From Roseovarius sp. (lineage in GTDB: Bacteria > Pseudomonadota > Alphaproteobacteria > Rhodobacterales > Rhodobacteraceae), in the NCBI RefSeq assembly GCF_027019125.1, contig NZ_JALUXE010000014.1, positions 1 through 64,000 of the forward strand: a stretch of DNA of 64,000 nucleotides, in the 5' to 3' direction. Below, piece after piece: positions 43,404 through 51,665 of this stretch (position 1 is its first letter; every line of letters starts with the position of its first letter). The notes beneath the pieces are model-generated. The model had not been told where the DNA came from, searched no databases, and worked only from the letters and a program-made list of their open reading frames with translations. The translations under genes were made by a program, and so were the position numbers.

Positions 43404-44161
43404 CCTATTCCAAGTTTGTCGGGGCCTCGGCCCTTGCGCTGGCGCTCGCCATTCCGGTCGCGCTTTCGCCCATGCTGGCAAGCCCGGCCCATGCGCAATG
43501 GATCGTCTATGATCCGACCAACTACGCGCAGAACGTGCTCACGGCCGCGCGCACGCTGGAGCAGATTAACAACCAGATCACCTCGCTCCAGAACGAGGCC
43601 CAGATGCTCATCAATCAGGCCCGCAATCTGGCGAGCTTGCCATATTCCTCGCTCCAGCAGATTCAACAGAACGTCAGCCGCACGCAGCAGCTTCTCAGCG
43701 ACGCGCAGAACATCGCGTTCGACGTGCAGAACATCGACCAGGCGTTCCAGAGCCAATACGGCAATGTGTCGCTGTCGGCGACCGACGCCCAGCTTGTCGC
43801 CGATGCGCGCGACCGTTGGCAAAACACGGTCGGCGGCTTGCAGGACGCCATGAAGGTGCAAGCCGGTGTCGTCGGCAATATCGACAGCAACCGCGCCGAG
43901 ATGGCCGCGCTCGTCGGCCGGAGCCAGGGTGCGACCGGCGCATTGCAGGCCACGCAGGCCGGCAATCAGATCCTCGCCCTCCAGTCGCAGCAGCTTTCCG
44001 ACCTGATCGCCATGCTCGCCGCCAACGGCCGGTCGGAAGCGCTGATCGAGGCCGAGCGTGCGACGGCCGCCGAACAGGGCCGTGTCCAGCGCGAGCGCTT
44101 CCTGACCCCCGGCAGCGGCTACCAGCCGGGCAACGCGCAGATGTTCAACGGCAACAACTGA
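43400..44161 (+). CDS. trbJ: TrbJ, periplasmic transfer protein (VirB5 family)
   Basis: The 253-residue protein has a signal peptide ending PAHAQWIVYDPTNY, where the last part is the TrbJ signature. A long glutamine-rich coiled-coil region follows. It sits at the pilus tip or base in the periplasm. Confidence 0.9.
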   Translation: MTYSKFVGASALALALAIPVALSPMLASPAHAQWIVYDPTNYAQNVLTAARTLEQINNQITSLQNEAQMLINQARNLASLPYSSLQQIQQNVSRTQQLLSDAQNIAFDVQNIDQAFQSQYGNVSLSATDAQLVADARDRWQNTVGGLQDAMKVQAGVVGNIDSNRAEMAALVGRSQGATGALQATQAGNQILALQSQQLSDLIAMLAANGRSEALIEAERATAAEQGRVQRERFLTPGSGYQPGNAQMFNGNN

Positions 44162-44179
44162 CCACGGGAGGGGCCGCCC

Positions 44180-44467
44180 ATGGACGGCAAGATGCTGGCC
44201 CGGCTCGGGGCCGTCGTATTCGTCGCCATGGCCATCGCGGCCACGGTGATCGAGATGACCCGCAAGGACGATCCCGCGCCGGCCAGCACCGCACCGGCGC
44301 TGCAACCGCCGGCCGATCCGCTCCGCGCGACGCTTCGCCGGTGCCAGCAGCTTGGGGAAGCGGCGACGAGCGATCCGGTCTGCCTTTCCGCATGGGCCGA
44401 GAGCCGCGACCGCTTTCTTGGCCGGACGCCCGCCCAGACCGCTCCGCGACAGAACGAGGAACAGTGA
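44180..44467 (+). CDS. trbK: TrbK-type entry exclusion protein
   Basis: The 95-residue protein has one N-terminal membrane segment and a conserved RCQQLGEAATSDPVCLSAWAESRDRFLGR with two cysteines, as in the alternate TrbK family. It probably blocks entry of a second copy of the element. Position between trbJ and trbL is standard. Confidence 0.82.
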   Translation: MDGKMLARLGAVVFVAMAIAATVIEMTRKDDPAPASTAPALQPPADPLRATLRRCQQLGEAATSDPVCLSAWAESRDRFLGRTPAQTAPRQNEEQ

Positions 44468-44470
44468 TCC

Positions 44471-45847
44471 ATGGGCGGAACCGGCGTCATCGACTCGTTT
44501 CTTGGGGTCTTCACCAGCTACATAGATTCCGGCTTCGGCCTGCTCGGTGGGGAAGTGGCGTTTATCGCCACCACCCTGATCGTCATCGACGTGACGCTGG
44601 CGGCGCTCTTCTGGGCCTGGGGCGCGGATGACGACATTATCGCAAGGCTGGTCAAGAAGACCCTGTTCGTCGGTGTCTTCGCCTACGTCATCGGCAACTG
44701 GAACAACCTCGCCCGCATCGTCTTCGACTCATTCGCCGGTCTCGGTCTCATGGCGTCGGGCACGGGCTTTTCCGCTGCCGACCTCATGCGGCCAGGCCGG
44801 GTGGCACAGACCGGCCTCGATGCCGGCCGACCATTGCTCGATTCCATTTCCGACCTGATGGGCTACTGGTCGTTTTTCGAGAACTTCATCCAGATCGCCT
44901 GCCTGCTGTTCGCCTGGGCGCTGGTGATCCTCGCCTTCTTCATCCTCGCCGTGCAGCTCTTCGTCACGCTGATCGAGTTCAAGCTGACCACGCTGGCCGG
45001 CTTCGTGCTGATCCCCTTTGGCCTGTTCGGCAAGACCGCCTTCATGGCCGAGCGTGTGCTTGGCAACGTAATCTCTTCCGGCATCAAGGTTCTGGTGTTG
45101 GCCGTCATCATCGGCATCGGCTCAACCTTGTTTTCGCAGTTCACCGCCGGCTTCGGCGGCGTCACCCCCACGATCGACGATGCCATGGCGATTGTGCTCG
45201 CGGCCCTGTCGCTGCTCGGCCTCGGCATCTTCGGACCCGGCATCGCCACCGGCCTTGTCTCGGGCGGCCCCCAGCTCGGCGCGGGCGCGGCCGTGGGCAC
45301 CGGCCTCGCCGCCGGCGGCATGGTGCTGGCGGGCGGTGCGGCGGCGGGTGGCGCGGCGATGCTCGGCGCAAAAGGCGGCGCTGCCGCTTTGTCCGGCGGG
45401 GCCGCGGCCGTTCGCGGCGGCGCGACGGCCGCAGGAGCCGCTTCCGCAGCCTACAGCCTCGGCTCGCTCGGCCAGTCCGGCGCGGCCGGTGTCGCGTCTG
45501 GCCTTGGCGGCGTCGCTCGCGCGGCAGGATCGGCAGCCGTCTCACCCTTGAAACGCGCTGCCTCCCGCGCGTCCGAAAGCGTCAAGTCCAGTTTCTCCGA
45601 AGGCGCGAAGGCTGGCTTCGGTGCGAGTGGCGGCGCGTCCACCATGGGCACGGCCGGAGGCGCGGCGGAAGCATCCGCCCCGGCCGCGTCCGCCTCGGCC
45701 ACAGGCGCACCGCCTGCCTGGGCGCAGCGGATGCGCCGCTCGCAGGCCATGAACCACGGCACGACCATGGCCGCACACGCCGTCCGCTCCGGCGACAGCC
45801 ATGGCCCCGGTTCTTCCGTCAACCTTTCCGAAAGTGACTGCTCATGA
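44471..45847 (+). CDS. trbL: TrbL, polytopic channel protein (VirB6 family)
   Basis: The 458-residue protein has about six helices in the first 270 residues. A long alanine-glycine-rich tail (about 270-430) follows. The last 4 bases overlap trbF. The tail is encoded by repetitive GC-rich DNA, which is usual in TrbL. Confidence 0.9.
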   Translation: MGGTGVIDSFLGVFTSYIDSGFGLLGGEVAFIATTLIVIDVTLAALFWAWGADDDIIARLVKKTLFVGVFAYVIGNWNNLARIVFDSFAGLGLMASGTGFSAADLMRPGRVAQTGLDAGRPLLDSISDLMGYWSFFENFIQIACLLFAWALVILAFFILAVQLFVTLIEFKLTTLAGFVLIPFGLFGKTAFMAERVLGNVISSGIKVLVLAVIIGIGSTLFSQFTAGFGGVTPTIDDAMAIVLAALSLLGLGIFGPGIATGLVSGGPQLGAGAAVGTGLAAGGMVLAGGAAAGGAAMLGAKGGAAALSGGAAAVRGGATAAGAASAAYSLGSLGQSGAAGVASGLGGVARAAGSAAVSPLKRAASRASESVKSSFSEGAKAGFGASGGASTMGTAGGAAEASAPAASASATGAPPAWAQRMRRSQAMNHGTTMAAHAVRSGDSHGPGSSVNLSESDCS

Positions 45848-46533
45848 GCATCTTCAAACGACCCGCAGCCCATTACGGCAAGACGCCGGAACCCGAGACC
45901 CCGTATCAGAAGGCCGCGCAGGTCTGGGATGAGCGCATCGGCTCGGCCCGCGTGCAGGCGCGAAACTGGCGCTACATGGCGTTCGGTTCCCTGATCCTGT
46001 CGGCGGGCTTCGCCTCGGCGCTGGTGTGGCAGTCGGCGCGCGGGACCGTGGTGCCCTGGGTGGTGCAGGTCGATGCGCTCGGCGAAGCCCAGACCGTCGC
46101 ACCGGCGAACGCCGACTATCGCCCGACCGATCCGCAGATCGCTTTCCATCTCGGCCGCTTCATCGAGCAGGTCCGCGCGATCCCGGCCGATGCGATCATC
46201 GTCCGCCAGAACTGGCTTCGCGCCTACGAGTTCACCACCGACCGGGGCGCTGCGGCTCTGAACGACTATGCCCGCGCCAACGATCCGTTCACCCGTGTCG
46301 GCCGCCAACAGATCGCCGTCGATGTGTCCAGCGTCATCCGGGCATCGCCCGGATCGTTCCGGGTCGCCTGGACCGAGCGCCACTACGAAAACGGCCAGCT
46401 TTCCGGCACCGAGCGATGGACCGCGATCCTGACCATCGTGATCCAGCCGCCGCGCACCGCCGAGAGGCTGCGCGCCAATCCGCTCGGCATCTATGTCAAT
46501 GCGATTTCATGGTCGCGGGAGATGAGCCAATGA
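45844..46533 (+). CDS. trbF: TrbF (VirB8 family)
   Basis: The 229-residue protein has one N-terminal helix (about 42-62) and a periplasmic VirB8-like domain. YQKAAQVWDERIGSARVQARNWR precedes the helix. It links inner-membrane parts of the channel. It overlaps trbG by 4 bases. Confidence 0.92.
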   Translation: MSIFKRPAAHYGKTPEPETPYQKAAQVWDERIGSARVQARNWRYMAFGSLILSAGFASALVWQSARGTVVPWVVQVDALGEAQTVAPANADYRPTDPQIAFHLGRFIEQVRAIPADAIIVRQNWLRAYEFTTDRGAAALNDYARANDPFTRVGRQQIAVDVSSVIRASPGSFRVAWTERHYENGQLSGTERWTAILTIVIQPPRTAERLRANPLGIYVNAISWSREMSQ

Positions 46534-47552
46534 CCCGCACGTCTTTCTGCAAAGCCGGCTTTCCGGTTTTCCGCAAACCCGCACTGGCGGCGTTGCTGCT
46601 TTCCGCGACCGTGCTGGCCGGCTGCGCCACCAACCGGACGCCGCAATTCTCCTATGACGACGCCGTGCCGCCGCTGCCGACGCCGCCTGCCGCTTCGGCA
46701 GAGGACACGCCCCGGCCGCTGCATGTTCCGCCCGCCTGGACCGTCGCGCGCGGCGGCGAGAGGGCGGGCACACCGACCGGCCGCGTCGAGAACGCCAACG
46801 CCGCCGCCCGCGTCGAGCCGCGCCGCGAAGGCTACTACAACGCCATCCAGATATACCCGTGGTCGGAAGGCGCGCTCTATCAGGTCTATGCCGCCCCCGG
46901 TCAAATCACCAATATCGCGCTGGAGCCGGGTGAAAACCTGACCGGCGCAGGACCGATTGCGGCCGGCGACACCGCCCGCTGGATCATCGGCGATACCGAG
47001 AGCGGCAGCGGCGCCAACCGGCGCGTCCATATCCTCGTGAAACCGACCCGCGACGACATCTCGACCAACCTTGTCGTGACCACCGACCGGCGAACCTACA
47101 TGATGGAGCTGCGCGCGCGGGAAGCGCTCTACATGCCCGCCGTCGCCTGGGCCTATCCCGCGCCGCCGGCAGGCCAGCGCCGGGCCGTCCCGTCCGCGCC
47201 GGTCATCCCTGCCGAGGCGGCGCGGAACTATCGCTATGGATTGCAGGTGCAGGGCGACAGCCCGCCATGGCGGCCGGTTTCCGTCTTCGACGATGGCCGG
47301 CGCGTCTATGTCGTCTTCCCGCGCGGGATCGTGCAGGGCGAAATGCCGCCGATCTTCGTGCTCGGGTCGGACGGCGAGCCGCAGATCGTCAATTCCCGCA
47401 TCTACCGGAACGTCCTGATCGTGGACCGTCTGTTTGGCGCGGCCGAACTGCGCCTTGGCAGCGGCAACCGCCAGCAGGTCGTCAGGATCGTCCGTATCGA
47501 GCAACGACAGGCCGCCGCTCAGCCCGCAGCCACCGGAGACTCGCCGTCATGA
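46530..47552 (+). CDS. trbG: TrbG (VirB9 family), outer channel lipoprotein
   Basis: The 340-residue protein has a lipoprotein signal with lipobox LAGC at residues about 29-32. VirB9-like sequence follows, including IQIYPWSEGALYQVYAAPGQITNIALEPGE and VYVVFPRGIVQGEMPPIFVLG. It forms the outer-membrane core with TrbI. Overlaps trbI by 4 bases. Confidence 0.92.
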   Translation: MTRTSFCKAGFPVFRKPALAALLLSATVLAGCATNRTPQFSYDDAVPPLPTPPAASAEDTPRPLHVPPAWTVARGGERAGTPTGRVENANAAARVEPRREGYYNAIQIYPWSEGALYQVYAAPGQITNIALEPGENLTGAGPIAAGDTARWIIGDTESGSGANRRVHILVKPTRDDISTNLVVTTDRRTYMMELRAREALYMPAVAWAYPAPPAGQRRAVPSAPVIPAEAARNYRYGLQVQGDSPPWRPVSVFDDGRRVYVVFPRGIVQGEMPPIFVLGSDGEPQIVNSRIYRNVLIVDRLFGAAELRLGSGNRQQVVRIVRIEQRQAAAQPAATGDSPS

Positions 47553-48688
47553 CAGACAACCCGATCACCGACACCACAGCGCCCATGCGGCTGCGCGCAG
47601 AACCGCCGCGCGTCACCCGCCTGTCCCGCAAGATGCTGGCAGGCATTGGCGCGGTCGCGCTTCTCGGCATCGGCGGCGCGCTGATCTACGCGCTCCAGAC
47701 CCGCGAGGCCGGACCGGGCGGCGAAGAACTCTATTCGACAGAAAACCGGCCCACGGCGGACGGACTCACGGGCTTGCCCTCCGACTACACCGGCCCGGTC
47801 CTCGGCCCCGCGCTGCCCGGCGACCTTGGCCGTCCGATCCTCGACGCCGAGAGGCGGGGCCAGCCGGTCGCAACGCCTGCGATCACAGCGCCCGCGGTCG
47901 ATCCCGAGGAAGAACGCCGCCGCGCCGAGGAAGAAGCCGCGCGCCTGAGCAGCGTGTTCTTCCAGACCGGACCGCGCACAGGAACACCAGCCGGGACGGC
48001 CATGCCCGGCCTGGCCGGTCTCGGCGGGCAACCGGAGGGAGCGGCCGGTCAGAACCGCCATGCCGCCTTCCTGGGCGGCCCGGTGGACCGCCAGACCGTC
48101 GCGCCGGATCGCGTCACGCCGCCGGCCTCGCCCTATATCCTGCAGGCCGGGGCCGTGATCCCGGCCGCGCTCATCACCGGCATCCGTTCCGACCTTCCGG
48201 GCCAGATCACAGCGCAGGTGACGGAGAACGTCTATGACAGCCCGACCGGCTCGCTGCTCCTGATTCCGCAGGGCACCCGCATCATCGGCCAATATGATGA
48301 CGGCGTGACCTTCGGCCAGCGCAGGGTGCTCTTGGTGTGGAATCGCCTGATCCTGCCGGGCGGCCGCTCCATCGTCCTTGAGCGCCTGCCGGGCGCGGAC
48401 GCATCGGGCTATGCCGGCCTTGAGGATGGCGTCGATTATCATTGGTGGGATCTGATGAAGGCCGCAGGACTATCCACGCTGCTCGCAGTCGGCACGGAGC
48501 TCGCGACCAGCGACGAGGACCGGCTGATCCGCGCCATCCGCGACGGGGCGCAAGATACCGTCAATCAGGCAGGCCAGCAGATCGTCCAGCGCCAGTTGCA
48601 GGTCGCGCCCACGCTGACCATCCGGCCCGGCTTCCCGGTCAGGATAATCGTCACCCGCGATTTGATATTCGAGCCGGCAGGAGGTTGA
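47549..48688 (+). CDS. trbI: TrbI (VirB10 family)
   Basis: The 379-residue protein has a membrane anchor near residues 30-48, a proline- and acid-rich spacer, and the C-terminal VirB10 domain (LQAGAVIPAALITGIRSDLPGQITAQV, LLIPQGTRIIGQYDDGVTFGQ). It spans both membranes as the channel scaffold. Confidence 0.93.
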   Translation: MTDNPITDTTAPMRLRAEPPRVTRLSRKMLAGIGAVALLGIGGALIYALQTREAGPGGEELYSTENRPTADGLTGLPSDYTGPVLGPALPGDLGRPILDAERRGQPVATPAITAPAVDPEEERRRAEEEAARLSSVFFQTGPRTGTPAGTAMPGLAGLGGQPEGAAGQNRHAAFLGGPVDRQTVAPDRVTPPASPYILQAGAVIPAALITGIRSDLPGQITAQVTENVYDSPTGSLLLIPQGTRIIGQYDDGVTFGQRRVLLVWNRLILPGGRSIVLERLPGADASGYAGLEDGVDYHWWDLMKAAGLSTLLAVGTELATSDEDRLIRAIRDGAQDTVNQAGQQIVQRQLQVAPTLTIRPGFPVRIIVTRDLIFEPAGG

Positions 48689-48690
48689 CC

Positions 48691-48936
48691 ATGACCAAGC
48701 TGAAACTCGGCCCGCTGCCCGACGACAAGCCCGTAAAGGTGACCCTGGAGCTGCCCGCGCCGCTCCACCGCGATCTGGTCGCCTATGCCGAGGTGCTGGG
48801 GCGCGAGACGGGGCAAGCCGTTGCCGATCCCGTCAGGCTGATCGTGCCCATGCTGGAGCGGTTCATCGCCACGGACCGCGGCTTCGCAAAGGCGCGGCGG
48901 GGGGGGAAGTGGTCCAGTGGGATAAATGGCAACTGA
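48691..48936 (+). CDS. DUF2274 family protein
   Basis: The 81-residue protein matches DUF2274: LKLGPLPDDKPVKVTLELPAPLHRDLVAYAEVLGRETGQ. It is a small, probably ribbon-helix-helix protein that closes the trb operon in this ICE type. GGAGG precedes the start. Function unknown. Confidence 0.8.
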   Translation: MTKLKLGPLPDDKPVKVTLELPAPLHRDLVAYAEVLGRETGQAVADPVRLIVPMLERFIATDRGFAKARRGGKWSSGINGN

Positions 48937-48963
48937 GCGGCACGAAGCCGACATTGCCCGCAC

Positions 48964-49785
48964 TCAGGCACGGGCGCTCGAAGCGTCGATCTCGGCTGTG
49001 AGTTGCCGGCACTTGGCGCTGGCCCATTCGTGCGCATCGGCGCCGAACAGGAGCCGTCGCGCTGGGTCGGGAGAGGACGCTTCAGAGACGATCAGGGCGG
49101 AAAGCGCCGCCGGATCGTTCTGCTGCGCGCCGTTCGCTTCTGCGATGAAGGTTCGGAAACCGGCCACCGCCTCGGCATAGTCGGCAATGTCCATATCCCC
49201 CTGCCGTGCAGTGGACGGATCAAGGAAGTTTGTGCGCATCATCCCCGGCTCCACGATGAGTGATCGGACGCCAAGCGGCGCGATTTCTTCGGCGAGGCCC
49301 TCCATCCAGCCTTCGAGCGCGAACTTGGACGCCGAGTAGACCGATCCACCGGGGTTCGAGACCAAGCCGTTCACCGAGGAGATCGTGACCACGAGGCCCG
49401 AGCGCTGACGGCGCATCGTCGGCAGCACCGCGCGCGCCACGTTCATCGCCCCGAAGAGGTTGATCTCGAACTGCCGGCGCACGTCCTCCTCCGGGATCGT
49501 CTCGAACCATCATCCAAGCTGGGCGCGGCCGGCGTTGTTGACCAGGATGTCGATCCGGCCAAACACCTCCATGGCTGCGTCATGTGCTGCCGAAGCCGCC
49601 CGGGCATCGGTCACATCGAGCGGTAACACGAGCAGGCTGTCGTCCGGAGCGGAGAGGCTTTCTGCAAGCCCGTCGACGCTTCGGCTGGTTGCCACGACCT
49701 TGTCGCCAGCGCGCAGCGCATCGCGAGAGAGCAGATGCCCAAGTCCCCTGCCAGCGCCGGTGATGAACCATACCTTTTCTGTCAT
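48964..49785 (-). pseudogene. Short-chain dehydrogenase/reductase gene broken by an in-frame TGA
   Basis: The same frame on the minus strand encodes an SDR in two parts. Residues 1-91 have WFITGAGRGLGHLLSRDAL and DILVNNAGRAQLG. After a TGA (49510-49512) the frame continues WFETIPEEDVRRQFEINLFGAMNVARAVLP, then the active site SSVNGLVSNPGGSVYSASKFALEGW. The stop sits in a GATGAT repeat, so a three-base duplication or point change would explain it. Without it the enzyme is complete (273 codons). The TGA splits the Rossmann fold from the YxxxK active site. It lies divergent from a LysR gene. Confidence 0.75.
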
Positions 49786-49883
49786 TGTCAGCTCCTCTTG
49801 TCGTGCCGACGCGATATTAGCGCATCTATGCAGTGGGAGATTAGTACCTCGAAATTTGTCGGACCAAGTAGTATAGCTACTGA

Positions 49884-50792
49884 ATGGACCCGCGTAAGTT
49901 CTCGGACCTCGTCATCTTCAATCGCGTTGCCGAAGAGCGCAGCTTCACCGCGGCGGCACGCAGCCTCGGCGTGACCCAGTCCGCCGTCAGCCAGACCGTA
50001 AAGCGCCTTGAGGCCGATCTGGGGATCAGGTTGCTGTCACGCTCGACACGCAGCATTGCCCCCACCGCGGCGGGCGAGCGGCTTCTGGCCACACTCGCGC
50101 CGGTCATCGCGGAGATTGATGCGGAAATCGACGATCTGGAACAGTTGCGTGAGGAACCGGGCGGACGTCTGCGGGTGACCTGCGGCAAACATGCCGCCGA
50201 TACGCTCGTCTGGCCGGCCTTCTCGCGACTGATCGCTGCCCATCCCGAGATCGACGGCGAGCTGAGCGTGGAGAACCGGCATGTCGACATCGTTGCCGAG
50301 CGGTTCGATGTCGGGATACGGCTGCGCGAAGACTTGGAAATGGACATGGTCGCCGTGCCCGTTGGGCCCCACTTGCGCGCTGTCGTTGTGGGGGCGCCCC
50401 GGTATCTCGACAGCTGCGATCCTCCGCACACGCCGCGTGACGTGTCGGCCCACCGCTGCATCGGTTTCAGAAACGCGGGTGGCACCCTGTCGCCGTGGTC
50501 GTTTGAGAAAGACGGACATGCGGAGACGGTAAAAGTGTCGCCGTCCCTGATCGTCAATGACGGCGACGCACTCGTAGGGGCTGCCAGCGCGGGGATGGGT
50601 CTGGCCTACATGCTCGAAGATCTCGCCGCGCCCTTTCTGAACGACGGGCTGCTCGTCGAGGTCCTTGCCGATTGGTGTCCGCCGTTTCCGGGCTATCACG
50701 CCTTCTATTCGAGCCGGCGCCATCCGACCCGTGCTTTCACTCTCTTCCTGGAGAGTTTGCGGGCGGAGACCAGCGCGACAACCAGCAAGTAA
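49884..50792 (+). CDS. LysR family regulator, divergent from the broken SDR gene
   Basis: The 302-residue protein has an N-terminal winged HTH (FSDLVIFNRVAEERSFTAAARSLGVTQSAVSQTVKRLEADLGIRLLSR) and a LysR effector domain. It belongs to the subgroup that commonly controls an adjacent oxidoreductase. The 98-base gap to the SDR gene should hold both promoters. It is cargo placed between the trb operon and the recombinase operon. Confidence 0.85.
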   Translation: MDPRKFSDLVIFNRVAEERSFTAAARSLGVTQSAVSQTVKRLEADLGIRLLSRSTRSIAPTAAGERLLATLAPVIAEIDAEIDDLEQLREEPGGRLRVTCGKHAADTLVWPAFSRLIAAHPEIDGELSVENRHVDIVAERFDVGIRLREDLEMDMVAVPVGPHLRAVVVGAPRYLDSCDPPHTPRDVSAHRCIGFRNAGGTLSPWSFEKDGHAETVKVSPSLIVNDGDALVGAASAGMGLAYMLEDLAAPFLNDGLLVEVLADWCPPFPGYHAFYSSRRHPTRAFTLFLESLRAETSATTSK

Positions 50793-50827
50793 GGCGCAAC
50801 GGGCTCTGCGCCGACACTAGTAACAGG

Positions 50828-50900
50828 GGTGCCGTCAACGCATCGACGCAAATGCGGCACGCTACAGGCCGCCGATCCCCCTCCATGCTTCGCCTATTCC
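50828..50900 (+). promoter_or_regulatory. Shared control region, copy 2 (before the recombinase operon)
   Basis: This is the partner of 24877-24949. It has the same 28-base identical core and partial identity on both sides, ending in CCATG-N-TTCGCC in each. It begins 117 bases before the first gene of the recombinase operon, against 121 bases in the other copy. Confidence 0.7.
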
Positions 50901-50944
50901 GGGCTTCCAGCCCCCGGAAAATCCCGCGAACCACGGAGGATTCC

Positions 50945-51259
50945 ATGTCCACGAAACACCGCCACGGCAGCAGGGGCCGCCCACGGCAGCCGGTCCCCAA
51001 AACGCTCCCCGACGATCTCTACGACTACGACGACGACCCGACGCCGCGCGTCAGTCCGCCGCGTGGACGCCCGCTCCATCTCTTCGATGTCGAGCGGCTG
51101 CCGGTCATCGACGACTGGCCCGAGGACGTGCCGATCACCGAGGCCGAGATTCAGGTGTTCGAGCGCTGGTTCGCCGATGTGTTCGACGAGTTGTTCGGCT
51201 CGGTCGATCTGCCCGATGACTTGAAATCGTTATCGTATTATGATAATGAAAAACCCTGA
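50945..51259 (+). CDS. Hypothetical acidic protein, first gene of the recombinase operon
   Basis: The 104-residue protein has a basic, proline-rich start (RHGSRGRPRQPVPKT). An acidic second half follows (IDDWPEDVPITEAEIQVFERWFADVFDELFG). GGAGG precedes the start. I do not recognise a family. The last bases and the gap to the next gene are AT-rich and contain TTATC-N6-GATAA (about 51228-51243), which may be an operator for the next gene. Confidence 0.6.
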   Translation: MSTKHRHGSRGRPRQPVPKTLPDDLYDYDDDPTPRVSPPRGRPLHLFDVERLPVIDDWPEDVPITEAEIQVFERWFADVFDELFGSVDLPDDLKSLSYYDNEKP

Positions 51260-51278
51260 ACGATAATCGAGTCTTGCC

Positions 51279-51665
51279 ATGTCCACATTGAAAGTCGGGA
51301 TCGCCGATCCCGAGGAAATGAAGGCCCGCACCCTTCGGATCGCGCGTGGCGAGGAAAAACCGAAGCCCGGCGAGCCGACGGTCTGGTTCATCTCCACGAC
51401 ATCCTTCGCCAAATTCATGTCAGCGAGCAATTGCGAGATGCTGCGCATCATCTACGAACAGCAGCCAGCCTCGTTGGAAGAGCTGGCGCAGATGACCGGC
51501 CGCGCCAAGTCCAACCTGTCCAGAACCCTCAAGGCCATGGTCGGATACGGGCTTGTGCGCATGGAAAAAGGCCGGGGTCTGAGACTGGTCCCGAAGCTCG
51601 TTCATGACCGTGTGGAACTGGTCTTGCCTCTGGTCGAGCCTCGCAGGAAAGGAACCCGCAAATGA
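51279..51665 (+). CDS. Winged-helix regulator of the HVO_A0114/TumA type
   Basis: The 128-residue protein has MSTLKVGIADPEEMKARTLRIARGE at the N-terminus. A MarR-like winged helix follows (CEMLRIIYEQQPASLEELAQMTGRAKSNLSRTLKAMVGYGLVRMEKGRG). In TumE/TumA toxin-antitoxin pairs this is the antitoxin. No TumE toxin is visible next to it, so here it may regulate the recombinase. It overlaps the recombinase start by 4 bases. Confidence 0.75.
   Translation: MSTLKVGIADPEEMKARTLRIARGEEKPKPGEPTVWFISTTSFAKFMSASNCEMLRIIYEQQPASLEELAQMTGRAKSNLSRTLKAMVGYGLVRMEKGRGLRLVPKLVHDRVELVLPLVEPRRKGTRK

Noticed and set aside
51200-51259. C-terminus SYYDNEKP of the 104-residue protein as a remnant of a TumE toxin (YDNExGKGDH motif)
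   Set aside because: Only five residues agree and the rest of the protein has no TumE similarity, so chance is more likely.
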